A stretch of 20,308 nt of DNA from Firmicutes bacterium UBA7523 (GCA_002479415.1 DLMZ01000003.1:29030-49337); one strand, 5' to 3'; counted from the stretch's first letter, positions 7,558 to 16,134 are shown. Notes: a model not told the origin generated them from the sequence alone. Translations and numbers: made by a program.

Positions 7558-8649
7558 TCATGCTTTTAATGCTTGACGTAATTTAAAAAGCAGCTTTTGG
7601 TTTTCCTCCGGGGTACGAACGGCCACGCGAAAGTAGCTGTCGTCCAACCCCTGATAATTGCCGCAATTTCGAATCATAATGCCTGCTTTAAGCAGCTTCT
7701 TTTCCAATTCCGGGACCGGCATATTCTCCATCTTTATAAAAATATAATTTGCCGCTGGGGGATAAACGATAAAGCCTGAAATAGTGCTTAATTCTTCCGC
7801 TAATCTGCCTGCTTCATCCGATATAAACTGAGAAGTATCTTTTGTGAAGCTTTCGGCGGAAAGCGCAAATTCGCCTGCTCTTTGAGCCAATACATTAACG
7901 CTCCAAGGGTCACGAAGCTGGTCAAGCTTGTTAAGCAAAGAAGCTTCTCCTGTGATGAAACCAAGGCGCAGGCCCGGTAAAGCAAACATCTTGGTTAATG
8001 ACCGCAGAACTATTATACCATTATTATTTTCCTGTAATAATGTTATCTCATCATGACCAGGATGAAACTCGAGAAATGCTTCATCGACAACGAGCAAGCT
8101 CCCGCTTTCAGTACAAGCATCTGCGGCTGACAGCAATTCATCGCGGGAAAAAAGGGTGCCGGTAGGATTATTAGGGTTGCATAGTATCACGAGCCCCGGC
8201 TTAAGACGAATAATTTCACAGCATAAGTCATCCATATCCAAATGAAAGTCCAAATTACTATCAAGCATATATCGATGAACGTCAGCACCGGCAGCCAGTG
8301 CCGCTTTTTCATATAGCATGAATGAAGGAGCTGTAACCAGCACCGCAGCCGGAGCCGTTAATCGAAGCAAGAGAAAAATTAGCTCTGCCGCTCCGTTGCC
8401 TACTAAGGTCTCGCCGGAAGGATTATAACGTTCCCGTATTGCTGCTTGTAAATCACGGCATGCCGAATCAGGGTAGCGGGTAATTTCCGGCATCTTTGTG
8501 TTAAGATATTCAAATAGGCCGGGCGGCGGTCCAAGCGGATTGATGTTTGCGCTGAAATCAAGAATTTCATCCGCACTTATACCGGCAGCTAAAGAAGCAG
8601 TCCATATATCACCGCCGTGCCCATATAAAGGAGAAATTTTATTTGACAA
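7558..8649 (-). CDS. cobD: L-threonine-O-3-phosphate decarboxylase
   Basis: 363 residues, close to the 364 of Salmonella CobD. This PLP enzyme of the aspartate aminotransferase fold decarboxylates threonine phosphate to (R)-1-amino-2-propanol phosphate, the linker of the cobalamin lower loop. It opens with GHGGD and DFSANINPLGPP (31-42), typical of CobD. CNPNNPTG is at 157-164, VVDEAF at 187-192 (the aspartate that contacts the pyridine nitrogen), SLTKMFALPGLRLGF at 217-231 with K220 as the Schiff-base lysine, and R228 as a phosphate/carboxylate contact. Histidinol-phosphate aminotransferase is the main alternative; the cobalamin neighbours and N-terminal motif favour CobD. The start is TTG at 8649, fixed by AGAGGTG with about 7 bases of spacing. 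Confidence 0.92.
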   Translation of the reverse strand: MSNKISPLYGHGGDIWTASLAAGISADEILDFSANINPLGPPPGLFEYLNTKMPEITRYPDSACRDLQAAIRERYNPSGETLVGNGAAELIFLLLRLTAPAAVLVTAPSFMLYEKAALAAGADVHRYMLDSNLDFHLDMDDLCCEIIRLKPGLVILCNPNNPTGTLFSRDELLSAADACTESGSLLVVDEAFLEFHPGHDEITLLQENNNGIIVLRSLTKMFALPGLRLGFITGEASLLNKLDQLRDPWSVNVLAQRAGEFALSAESFTKDTSQFISDEAGRLAEELSTISGFIVYPPAANYIFIKMENMPVPELEKKLLKAGIMIRNCGNYQGLDDSYFRVAVRTPEENQKLLFKLRQALKA

Positions 8650-8699
8650 ATTATCACCTCTGGAGAAATTATTGCTTTTTACTCACTAAGATATACAAT

Positions 8700-9449
8700 T
8701 TATAAGACAGACACTATTATGAGCAAAGCTAATTCATTTATTTCACATGCCGCACCAAGCAAATCTCCGGTGACACCGCCGAAGTTTACCAAGAAAAAAT
8801 ATCTTATACACATGAAAAATAGAATTTGAAATAATAAAGCGGAAAATGCAGCCGCCTCCCCTAAATATATCCCAGATACAACTACGAAAAAAAGCACTGC
8901 AACAACTATGTGCGATAATCGTGTCCCTTCAACAAACACTTTTCCCAAGCCCGATTCGCTTCTTGCGTAAGAGCTTGTCCCCATAAGGCAAACAATGGCT
9001 GCCCTCCCTGCTGCCGGAGCCAATAAAAGCGCTAGCGTACTGAGATTAGAGCTAAGCGCTGAAAGCGCAGCAATTTTTAAAATAATCAGAAGGCAGGCTG
9101 CCTGAGCGCCAAAGGCGCCTACGCGGCTGTCCCGCATTACTTCTAATCGCCGCTCTCTATCCCCTCTAACGCCTAAACCGTCAAATGTATCCATTAAGCC
9201 GTCCAAGTGAAGCCCGGCTGTAAGCAGTATCCAAAGCGTCACAGTTAAAGCAGACGATAAAAACAACGGCCAGTTTAACTTTGCCCAATTATAAAACAAA
9301 GTCAATATTAAGCCAATAAACACACCGACAAGTGGGTAATAATATAAAGAAGCAACAAGGTCCTCATCATCTATTTGCCCCTGGTCACTTCCCAGTGGCA
9401 AAATAGTGAGAAAGCGCAACGCCAAGAAAAAGTGCTTCAATTTCTGCAC
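8700..9449 (-). CDS. cobS: Adenosylcobinamide-GDP ribazoletransferase (cobalamin synthase)
   Basis: 249 residues. This polytopic membrane enzyme joins adenosylcobinamide-GDP to alpha-ribazole (or its phosphate), releasing GMP and making adenosylcobalamin. The hallmark LHLDGLMDTFDGLG at residues 80-93 carries the metal-binding aspartates D83, D87 and D90, and MRDSRVGAFG follows at 105-114. Five to seven hydrophobic segments are visible (about 39-55, 63-80, 115-135, 138-156, 178-195, 200-215, with the C-terminus also hydrophobic). The start is uncertain: GTG at 9449 follows AAAGAAG closely, while TTG at 9440 (three codons in) has AAGGTG about 6 bases upstream. No ATG is available near either. 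It lies 30 bp after cbiB and 50 bp before cobD. Confidence 0.94.
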   Translation of the reverse strand: MQKLKHFFLALRFLTILPLGSDQGQIDDEDLVASLYYYPLVGVFIGLILTLFYNWAKLNWPLFLSSALTVTLWILLTAGLHLDGLMDTFDGLGVRGDRERRLEVMRDSRVGAFGAQAACLLIILKIAALSALSSNLSTLALLLAPAAGRAAIVCLMGTSSYARSESGLGKVFVEGTRLSHIVVAVLFFVVVSGIYLGEAAAFSALLFQILFFMCIRYFFLVNFGGVTGDLLGAACEINELALLIIVSVL

Positions 9450-9479
9450 CTTCTTTCAAAGTAAAATAACACATTTGAC

Positions 9480-10421
9480 TTAAACCAAATAATACCGTAA
9501 AAAAAATCCAGTAATTAAAAAAATCACAGAAGTTGCCTGCATTAAGCGTGCTGCCGACACAATATCTCCAGGGACTGGTAAGCGGCCAGCGATATTGAGT
9601 TGAGGACGCTTTGATATGTGTCTGCCGTACTGACTTTCACCGCCCAGCCTTATACTTAATGCGCCTGCGGTAAATGCTTCTGCAAGGCCACTGTTTGGGC
9701 TGGGATGCTTTCTGCCGTCATTTTTCACAGAACTCCAAGCGGCTTTGTAATCAAAGCGCAGTATAAGAGCAGCAAATAGCATGGCTAGCACTGTAAGCCT
9801 GGCCGGCAACCAGTTTGCCGCATCGTCTAGCTTAGCTGCAGCTCTGCCGAAGTACAAGTACCTGTCGGTCCTATGGCCGAGCATAGAATCCATTGTATTA
9901 ACGGCTTTATACATCAGCGCCAAAGGCAAACCGCCAATTAATGCATAAAAAATTGGAGCCGTGACGCCATCCACTGTATTTTCCGCCACTGTCTCCACCG
10001 CAGCACGGGCAACTTCCGCTGCAGATAAATTTTCCGTATCTCTGCCCACAATCATAGAAACCGCATGGCGTGAGGCAGGCAAATCCTTCTTAGCCAGCGT
10101 CAAAAATACAGAGTATGCAGCTTTTGCCAAGCTCTTTGCAGCAATAGTCGTAGACATCAACATAACAATCAAAAACTGTCCCGCAATTTTATGTAATACG
10201 CTGGCTACATATACAATAGAAACGGCGGCAGCCCAAGTAGCAGCCACAACTATAATGACTAGCAACAATCCTCGCCATAATTGTTTTCTAGGAGAATGGG
10301 AGTTGTCAAGAAGTTGGTTGTCAAGTGCAGTAATCAAACGCCCCATAGCAATTACAGGGTGAGGCAGCCAGCTTGGATCACCCCAGAAGGCGTCAAGCAA
10401 AAATGCAAGGATTATTGTCAC
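9480..10421 (-). CDS. cbiB: Adenosylcobinamide-phosphate synthase (CbiB/CobD family)
   Basis: 313 residues. This integral membrane enzyme attaches aminopropanol phosphate (the product of CobD, encoded two genes downstream) to adenosylcobyric acid. Recognisable family blocks in order are the N-terminal DAFWGDPSWLPHPV (10-23), VGRDT at 125-129, ETVAENTVDGVTAP at 143-156, YKAVNTMDSMLGHR at 171-184 and KLDDAANWLPARLT at about 197-210. Several transmembrane helices are evident (about 1-12, 50-75, 80-95, 155-172, 205-225 and the C-terminus). The GTG start at 10421 overlaps the cobU stop by one base (TAGTG), with AAGGGTG upstream inside cobU, so translation is coupled. The symbol cobD is also used for this family but here would clash with the decarboxylase. 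Confidence 0.95.
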   Translation of the reverse strand: MTIILAFLLDAFWGDPSWLPHPVIAMGRLITALDNQLLDNSHSPRKQLWRGLLLVIIVVAATWAAAVSIVYVASVLHKIAGQFLIVMLMSTTIAAKSLAKAAYSVFLTLAKKDLPASRHAVSMIVGRDTENLSAAEVARAAVETVAENTVDGVTAPIFYALIGGLPLALMYKAVNTMDSMLGHRTDRYLYFGRAAAKLDDAANWLPARLTVLAMLFAALILRFDYKAAWSSVKNDGRKHPSPNSGLAEAFTAGALSIRLGGESQYGRHISKRPQLNIAGRLPVPGDIVSAARLMQATSVIFLITGFFLRYYLV

Positions 10422-10993
10422 TATGCTTCACCCTTCAAGTAAAGAGGCAGTCCGGCCACAACTAAGCAGACCGAATCGGCTCTAGACGCCAAATACTGAT
10501 TAGCACGTCCTGCCACATCCCGAAAAAGGCGTCCCAGTTTAGACTCAGGCACAATACCGCAGCCCACCTCGTTTGCAACTACAATAGTATGAAAAGGGGA
10601 TTGTCCCGCAATAAAGCAGAACTTTTCCAACTGAATGTGGATTTCTCTCTCCAGCAACGCTAAAGCAGCCGGTGACATGTTTTCCGTGTAGCGTTCCAAC
10701 AGACTATTGCTCAGCCAAAGAGTCAGACAATCCACAATCACTGCTGCATAATCATTTGGGACACGCTCCAACGCCCCAGATAAATCAAAACGCTCTTCTA
10801 TTGTCAGCCATTCCTTTGGTCTGGAGTCTCTGTGCATTTTGACCCGCATCGCCATTTCATCATCAAGTATCCCGGCGGTAGCTATATAAGCAATCGGACC
10901 TATAAGCTTTCTTGCTCTTTCCTCAGCCAAACGACTTTTTCCGCTGCGGGCTCCCCCCATAATTAACACTAGGGAGCTGTTACTATTTTTCAA
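10421..10993 (-). CDS. cobU: Bifunctional adenosylcobinamide kinase / adenosylcobinamide-phosphate guanylyltransferase
   Basis: 190 residues. It phosphorylates adenosylcobinamide and then adds GMP to give adenosylcobinamide-GDP, the substrate of CobS. The P-loop GGARSGKS is at 13-20, AYIATA at 35-40, and HRDSRPKEW at 54-62 contains the histidine that carries GMP in the characterised Salmonella enzyme. VDCLTLWLSN at 87-96 is the Walker B-like strand, and VANEVGCGIVPE at 139-150 is a further family signature. Length is normal. The start is TTG at 10993, set by AGAGGTGA with about 7-base spacing, the same ribosome-site layout as cobD. It is the first gene of the cob operon, with a divergent gene 105 bp away on the other side. 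Confidence 0.95.
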   Translation of the reverse strand: MKNSNSSLVLIMGGARSGKSRLAEERARKLIGPIAYIATAGILDDEMAMRVKMHRDSRPKEWLTIEERFDLSGALERVPNDYAAVIVDCLTLWLSNSLLERYTENMSPAALALLEREIHIQLEKFCFIAGQSPFHTIVVANEVGCGIVPESKLGRLFRDVAGRANQYLASRADSVCLVVAGLPLYLKGEA

Positions 10994-11037
10994 TTGCTCA
11001 CCTCTTTACAAAAATACCGCAAAATTTAATCTTGATT

Positions 11038-11066
11038 AGTTTAGCCTAACACGGCAATGCTATCAA
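11038..11066 (-). promoter_or_regulatory. Probable sigma-A promoter of the cob operon
   Basis: On the minus strand TTGATA (11066-11061, 5 of 6) and TAAACT (11043-11038, 4 of 6) are separated by exactly 17 bases. The start of transcription would fall near 11031, leaving a leader of only ~38 bases before the cobU TTG. That is too short for a cobalamin riboswitch (about 200 bases), and no B12-box-like sequence is seen. No convincing promoter was found for the divergent + strand gene in the same 105-bp gap. Confidence 0.5.
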
Positions 11067-11098
11067 AAAGGTATGATATTAAAGGCCGGTGATAATTA

Positions 11099-11632
11099 AT
11101 GACCAATGAACTTTTGCTGCTTATACTAGTGACATCTCTACTATTTCTCATTTTAGAGGTAGCGTCGGTTATGCTTTCACTGACCGGACTAGATAGGGAT
11201 ACGGCACGCTTTCAAGCCATTTCCATTATTACTGCCTCTGGGTACACCACATCTGAGTCAGAGCTAGTCGCACGTCACCCCATACGCCGTAAAATTGCTA
11301 TGTTTTTAATGATCTCAGGAACAATTGCTTTAGCTTTTATTATCTCTATCTTAGTACGCATTCTAGGCAAAGGCTTATCGGGCCCTGAAGAAGTCTTTTT
11401 GACGATAGCTGTTCTATTAGGCATCTATATCATCTTCCATAATCCGGTTATTGCAGGGTTGGCTGACCGCTACCTGGAAAAGCAATTAACGAAACAGTCC
11501 TATCTGAACAGGCGCAGCGCAGAAGAAGTGCTAAAGCTGGATGATAATTTCAGTATTGCTGAAGTGCATCTAAGCAATTTTGAAGAACAGTGGAACGGTA
11601 AAACTCTGGCTGAACTCCGTCCACGGGATTAA
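11099..11632 (+). CDS. TrkA-C domain membrane protein, N-terminal part, ended by an in-frame TAA
   Basis: 177 residues before the stop. Three hydrophobic segments (about 4-28, 67-90 and 99-115) are followed by a soluble tail. The loop ARFQAISIITASGYTTSESE (37-56) between helices 1 and 2 resembles a pore-type loop, though I cannot assign ion selectivity. From about residue 150 the tail begins a TrkA-C (RCK_C) ligand-binding domain, ending in WNGKTLAELRPRD. The domain's second half continues in the same frame straight after the TAA at 11630-11632, so the reading frame looks interrupted by a point nonsense change, not completed. The start is ATG at 11099 with GGTGAT upstream. It is the only + strand gene in the window and is convergent with rluB. 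A role in potassium or other ion handling is inferred from the domain alone. Confidence 0.8.
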   Translation: MTNELLLLILVTSLLFLILEVASVMLSLTGLDRDTARFQAISIITASGYTTSESELVARHPIRRKIAMFLMISGTIALAFIISILVRILGKGLSGPEEVFLTIAVLLGIYIIFHNPVIAGLADRYLEKQLTKQSYLNRRSAEEVLKLDDNFSIAEVHLSNFEEQWNGKTLAELRPRD

Positions 11633-11773
11633 GGAATTATGATACTTTTCATCCTACGGAACGGCAATATAATTCGGGCCCCGCTGGGTACAGACAATCT
11701 ACGCCAGGGAGATATCTTACTGGTTTACGGACGATCAAAATATATTTCACAGTTTATCAATAAAGTAACATAA
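11633..11773 (+). pseudogene. C-terminal remainder of the TrkA-C domain, split off by the TAA at 11630
   Basis: In the same frame as the preceding gene, directly after its TAA, 46 codons read GIMILFILRNGNII, then APLGTDNLRQGDILLVYG and a short tail to the TAA at 11771-11773. This is the classic second half of a TrkA-C domain (hydrophobic strand, R-x-G turn, P-x-x-D-x-x-L-x-x-GD-x-L-x-V-x-G). The intact gene would have encoded about 224 residues. The lost residue lies just before the G of the domain's central strand, where relatives often carry Tyr or Phe, and TAT or TAC to TAA is a single change. An ATG at 11639 with AAGGA just before it, overlapping the stop codon, could allow reinitiation, giving a separate 44-residue half-domain. 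A sequencing error is also possible. Confidence 0.75.
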
Positions 11774-11785
11774 AAACAATAAAAA

Positions 11786-12490
11786 TCACTTTAGTAATCT
11801 CTTAACCTCATCCGGAGTTAATCTGCGCCACTCTCCAACCTTCATGCCGCCAATAGTCAGCGACCCAAAACGGACACGCTTAAGGGCAACAACCGGGTGT
11901 CCTACAGCCTCCAGCATACGGCGAACCTGACGATTCCGCCCTTCCTTAATAACTAGAGAAACCAAGGAGGTAGGACGGCCGCCCTTAACTAGGCGGGCTT
12001 GAGCCGGAGCTGTCATGCCGTCTTCCAATTCAACTCCCTGAGCCAACCGATTGAGCGTTTGTGCATCAGGGATATCATGAACACGGGCAAGATATTCCTT
12101 TTCCACACCATAAGACGGGTGAGTCAATCTGTTGGCTAATTCTCCATCATTAGTGAGCAAAAGCAGGCCGCTTGTATTGATATCCAGGCGCCCTACGGGA
12201 AATACACGTGCTTTGGCATCTTTAGCCAAATCTAATACAGTAGGTCTACCAAACGGATCCTTAGCCGTTGTTACATAACCTACAGGCTTGTACAGCAAAA
12301 TATATTCTTTTTTCTCCTCAACCTTAACAAGACGGTTGTCCACTTCTACTCGGTCACTTTCAGGATTAACACTAACACCCATTTCTGTTACAACATTGCC
12401 GTTGACCTTTACTCTGCCATCTTTAATCAATGCTTCACCGGCTCGGCGCGAACAAACGCCTGCCGCGGAAAGATATTTCTGCAGTCTCAT
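11786..12490 (-). CDS. rluB: 23S rRNA pseudouridine synthase, RluB/RsuA family
   Basis: 234 residues from the chosen start. It isomerises a uridine in rRNA; by family and gene context the 23S rRNA site of RluB is likely, but RsuA (16S) and RluE/F cannot be excluded from sequence. An N-terminal S4 RNA-binding domain (RLQKYLSAAGVCSRRAGE, then GRVKVNG) covers about residues 1-60. The catalytic domain shows YKPVGYVTT (67-75) and GRLDINTSGLLLLTNDG with catalytic D103. RNRQVRRM lies near the C-terminus. The frame begins at an ATG at 12508, but the ATG at 12490 has GCGAGG 6 bases upstream and gives the usual MRLQKYL start. It is 28 bp downstream of the HlyD-type gene and convergent with the TrkA-C gene, only 12 bp away. 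In Bacillus it directly follows spmB. Confidence 0.93.
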   Translation of the reverse strand: MRLQKYLSAAGVCSRRAGEALIKDGRVKVNGNVVTEMGVSVNPESDRVEVDNRLVKVEEKKEYILLYKPVGYVTTAKDPFGRPTVLDLAKDAKARVFPVGRLDINTSGLLLLTNDGELANRLTHPSYGVEKEYLARVHDIPDAQTLNRLAQGVELEDGMTAPAQARLVKGGRPTSLVSLVIKEGRNRQVRRMLEAVGHPVVALKRVRFGSLTIGGMKVGEWRRLTPDEVKRLLK

Positions 12491-12517
12491 TTTATGCCTC
12501 GCAATCATTTTTTCTCT

Positions 12518-13753
12518 TTAGTCTGTAACCTTTTTACCTTCACTTATCCCATCAATTCGGGGATTGCGGACAATTCGCTCTCCGTTGCTGATTCCAGAAG
12601 TAATAACCACCTCAGAATCGGTCTCAATTCCTTTTTCAACCGTTTGCACAGCTGCTCTTCCATCACGAACGACCCATACCGCACTGCCGTTACCGTACGG
12701 GAATAGACTAGTTTTAGGAACTACCAGGCGGTTATCTTCCCGTTGAGTGACAAAAGTAACATCCAATGTATATCCAGGCCTTAATTGAACAGTTTGCTCC
12801 TGCTCACTTATATCAATTTTAACTTTTACTCTTTGCTCAATCAAGCCTAATGCTGAAATTTTATCCTGAGCAGTAGGAGCGATAAAAGAAACAATTCCTT
12901 GGAGTATAGCTTCTTCAGGGTCGTCTTGGTCTGTCAAACGTACTGCCATCCCTTCATAAACATTACGCATATCTGCTGCTAATAAATAGCATTCAACTTC
13001 GTATCGCTCTGGACTAAAAATAGTAGTCAAAAGTATTCCGGGCATTGCTGTAGCTCCCTCGTCTATTTTAAATGTGTCAACAATACCATCAAGGGAGGCA
13101 TAAAAATCAGCATTTCCCTTTTGGTAACGGAGCAAATCTATTTGAGCCCGCAGGGATGCTTGCAGTCCTGCAAACTGTTGCTTAGTGCCTGTTGTATTAC
13201 TAAGAGAGTTAAGAGCCTGTTCCTGCTGAGCAAAGAGAATTTCCAGCTCCTTTACGCTCCGTGCGGCTTCGTCATACGTAGAACGGCTGACAGCACCGGC
13301 CTCAAACAAAGCCAAGACTCTCTCATATCCTTCCTGTGCAGCCTGCAATTGAATCTGCACCTGCTCTACGGCGAGCCGCTGCTGTTCTATGCGGGACGCG
13401 GAAGCTTCTCCCAATGATTGTAATTCCTGACCGCGCAAGCTGGCATATTGTCCTTCCAATTGAGAAATTTGATAATCTATTTCCTTTGTATCCATGGACA
13501 CTATTAAAGTGCCTTTTTTTACATGCTCACCTTCCCGCACATGGATACGACTTATTTTACCACCAAAAGGACTATAAATATCCTGTTTATTACCAGGCAC
13601 AACAGTTCCTGTCTCAGTGAATCCTTTTTCAATTGATCGAGCGTTAATTGCAATAAGCTCAGTCTTTAGAGGCTGCATTGAATTATAAACACCAATTACT
13701 GCAGCAACAATAATGACCAACGCCCATAAGCTCCACTTAACTGGCTTTTTCAT
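12518..13753 (-). CDS. HlyD/MacA-type membrane-anchored adaptor of an ABC exporter
   Basis: 411 residues. One N-terminal membrane helix (about 7-24) anchors a long extracytoplasmic part. GTVVPGNKQDIYSPFGGKI (49-67) and the REGEHVKKGTLI stretch (73-84) form the first lipoyl half. About 90-185 is a heptad-rich alpha-helical hairpin with many Gln and Glu. The second lipoyl half (GIVDTFKIDEG) is near 223-233, followed by a beta-barrel and a membrane-proximal domain to the C-terminus. This is the periplasmic-adaptor architecture as found in Gram-positive MacA-like proteins, which serve partner FtsX-type permeases. The start is ATG at 13753 with GGGAGG upstream, 14 bp after the permease stop. It must act with the ATPase and permease encoded upstream; the exported substrate is unknown. 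Confidence 0.9.
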   Translation of the reverse strand: MKKPVKWSLWALVIIVAAVIGVYNSMQPLKTELIAINARSIEKGFTETGTVVPGNKQDIYSPFGGKISRIHVREGEHVKKGTLIVSMDTKEIDYQISQLEGQYASLRGQELQSLGEASASRIEQQRLAVEQVQIQLQAAQEGYERVLALFEAGAVSRSTYDEAARSVKELEILFAQQEQALNSLSNTTGTKQQFAGLQASLRAQIDLLRYQKGNADFYASLDGIVDTFKIDEGATAMPGILLTTIFSPERYEVECYLLAADMRNVYEGMAVRLTDQDDPEEAILQGIVSFIAPTAQDKISALGLIEQRVKVKIDISEQEQTVQLRPGYTLDVTFVTQREDNRLVVPKTSLFPYGNGSAVWVVRDGRAAVQTVEKGIETDSEVVITSGISNGERIVRNPRIDGISEGKKVTD

Positions 13754-13767
13754 CCCGTTCCCTCCCG

Positions 13768-16134
13768 TTAATCTCTCTCTTTTAATACTTCAACCATTGA
13801 AAGCTTGTGTATCTTTTTGTTAATTGTCCACTGGGCAATCACTACGAAAAACGCCGTTCCTAAAATGGCCATAATAAATGGAAAAAACTCAACAATAAAT
13901 GGTATAGAAAACATATCATTATTCATGCTATCTGCCATACCTTTAATCAAAAGAATTGTGAGCGGTATTCCTGTAATCATGGCAAATATACTGATAAACC
14001 ACTGCTCAAATGTAAGAATTTGCAGCACTTCTCCCGGTGACATACCCAGTACACGCAGAGATGCCAGTTCCCTCTGTCTCTCCGATAAAGATACAATGCT
14101 GGAGTTATAAACTACGGCAAACCCGGTTATCAATGCAAATATAGCCAAAACATAAATCATATACCCGTATGATTCCATAAGCTCGTTAAAAGTAGCAAGC
14201 ATTGCTCCGCGATCTTCCACCACCGCTATACGCTCTGAATCCTGATACTTATCTTTAAGAGCAGATAAGCTGTCCTGCTCTAAATCAACCAAAACACTTG
14301 TTGCCATTTTACTTTGCTTAAGTAGCGCACTAAGTGCATCTATTTCCATAAAAGCATTTACCCCGAGATACTGAGGAACTACGTCCACAACCTCAACATT
14401 AACAGCTTTTCCTCCGTTATAAAAGCTGTCAATCTCAATAAAATCCCCCTGTTTCACCTCCAACAACTCCGCCAAACGACTGGAAAGAAGAACGCCATTA
14501 CTTGGGGGATGCAGTTTTTCTCCTGAGTCTGTCAATATATTATACATCTGTGAATCTTGACTAAGGCCCATAATCACTGAGCCTTTTTCATGCCAGTTGT
14601 GCCGCAGCAAAGCGGGCACCTCTAAAACCGGCTCCACCCTATTAACACCGGGAAACCTGCCTATCTCCCGCACCACCGCGTCTTTTGCCTGCGGGCTCGA
14701 GAACACGACCTTTGCACTGTGCGTCTGCACTTTTACAAACTGGTCGGTAATCATTACTTCGGTTATAGCTTGAAAATACCATGTGGTTGCAATCATGGCA
14801 AAAGCAAAAGTAATTCCAAGCATTGTGAAAAAAGCTCGTGCTTTATTGCGAAAAATATTGCGCGTGGCCATTTTCCCTTGTATATTAAGGCAATTCCAAT
14901 AAAGCTGCTGCTGCTCCAACCACGTCTTTCCACCCTCAGGCGGCGTAGGAGGGCGCATTGCTTCGGCGGGTTGAAGCTTCAGAATATCTGTTCCAGCAAA
15001 GTAACCTGCCACCAGGCTAAAGGATGTTGCCATTAAAATATCGGCCAGCATGTACTTAAGAGAGAAGTGGCTTTCCAGCCCAGGCAAGCTAAAAAATTCC
15101 TTATATAATTCGGTTAATGGGAAAGAAATCCAGATTCCTGATAATCCTCCCAGAATACCTCCTGCAATGCCAATGATAACAGCATACGAAATATAATGCA
15201 CTAATATTTCCCGGTTAGTGTAGCCAAACGCTTTCAAAGTGCCAATTTGTCCTCGCTGCTGCTCCACCATCCTCTTAATTAAAATATATAGTATTACTGC
15301 AGCAACAAATAGAAACAGAACCGGCAAAGTTGTAACCATGCCTCTCATTTGATCCAATTCCTGATTTAGGATAACCTCGCTGACTTGATCCTTCTTAGGA
15401 TACATGCTTTCCAAACCGTATCTCTCTAATCTTGGCTTCATCCTGGCCTCCACGTCCTCATAAGAATACCCTGGATTCAATGAGAACACTAAATCATTAT
15501 AGCTTTCCCCTTCCTGAAAAATTGACCTCATAACAGAGAGGGGAACATGAGCAATGCCAAAGGTTTCCGGGTTAGGATAAATATCCTGTGCAGTCCGCAG
15601 CGCATAAACGAACTCCGGGCTTTGCCCCACACCTGATATTCGCAGATCATAAATATGGCCCGCTGCGATTACAGGCAAAATATCTCCAAGATTCAATTCA
15701 TTTGCTGCAAAGAAATCCGGAGCCACCACTAAATCACGGGAACGCCCGTCCGGTTCCTCACCTTTTAGCATCTGCACACGGTTTAAGCCTTCCCGCTCCC
15801 CGGGAACAGTTGAAACAAGACGCAAGAAAATGCTCTCATCCTTCCCGGGCAATAATACACGCACATCTTTTACTAGGCGACCTTCCAAATACGCCACGCC
15901 TTCAATTTGCTTTATACGGTTAATCTCCGCATCAGGTATGCCGCGAACTCTAATAAACCCGTCGGCAAAATTGTAATCGCGGTAAAAATCATCTTTAGCA
16001 GCCTGCAAATTTTCTAACACAATGGCCGAAAAAGTGAAAACCATCAAGCCTATGCCGATTACAACGACACAGGCAATATAAGCTGCTTTATTGTCTTTTA
16101 AGTCCCGCAGCAATTTTCTCCAAAGCACTACCAA
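13768..16134 (-). CDS. ABC transporter permease with two FtsX domains (MacB-like)
   Basis: 788 residues. Eight membrane helices are visible at about 17-40, 269-288, 312-338, 363-383, 436-457, 657-680, 711-732 and 749-770. Helices 2-4 and 6-8 form two FtsX domains, each with the typical loop after its first helix (EQQRGQIGTLKAFGYTNREI at 291-310 and SERQRELASLRVLGMSPGEV at 684-703), which contacts the ATPase. Two large outside domains (about 45-265 and 460-655) follow helices 1 and 5. The double-length arrangement is that of LolCDE/MacB-like mechanotransmission transporters. Start: TTG at 16134 is only ~4 bases from GAGGTGAG, whereas the GTG at 16128 overlaps the ATPase stop (TAGTG) and is equally possible. 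It overlaps the ATPase gene and lies 14 bp before the adaptor gene. Confidence 0.93.
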   Translation of the reverse strand: MVVLWRKLLRDLKDNKAAYIACVVVIGIGLMVFTFSAIVLENLQAAKDDFYRDYNFADGFIRVRGIPDAEINRIKQIEGVAYLEGRLVKDVRVLLPGKDESIFLRLVSTVPGEREGLNRVQMLKGEEPDGRSRDLVVAPDFFAANELNLGDILPVIAAGHIYDLRISGVGQSPEFVYALRTAQDIYPNPETFGIAHVPLSVMRSIFQEGESYNDLVFSLNPGYSYEDVEARMKPRLERYGLESMYPKKDQVSEVILNQELDQMRGMVTTLPVLFLFVAAVILYILIKRMVEQQRGQIGTLKAFGYTNREILVHYISYAVIIGIAGGILGGLSGIWISFPLTELYKEFFSLPGLESHFSLKYMLADILMATSFSLVAGYFAGTDILKLQPAEAMRPPTPPEGGKTWLEQQQLYWNCLNIQGKMATRNIFRNKARAFFTMLGITFAFAMIATTWYFQAITEVMITDQFVKVQTHSAKVVFSSPQAKDAVVREIGRFPGVNRVEPVLEVPALLRHNWHEKGSVIMGLSQDSQMYNILTDSGEKLHPPSNGVLLSSRLAELLEVKQGDFIEIDSFYNGGKAVNVEVVDVVPQYLGVNAFMEIDALSALLKQSKMATSVLVDLEQDSLSALKDKYQDSERIAVVEDRGAMLATFNELMESYGYMIYVLAIFALITGFAVVYNSSIVSLSERQRELASLRVLGMSPGEVLQILTFEQWFISIFAMITGIPLTILLIKGMADSMNNDMFSIPFIVEFFPFIMAILGTAFFVVIAQWTINKKIHKLSMVEVLKERD

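Noticed and set aside
11039..11050. GTTTAGCCTAAC as an operator over the cobU -10 box
   Set aside because: The symmetry is imperfect (one extra base) and short, so it is not distinguishable from chance.
10994..11098. Possible cobalamin riboswitch upstream of cobU
   Set aside because: The gap is only 105 bases and contains no B12-box-like or multi-stem structure; the leader from the likely promoter is ~38 bases.
15588..15923. 111-codon + strand frame
   Set aside because: Mirror frame of the permease's outside domain, with no coding features of its own.
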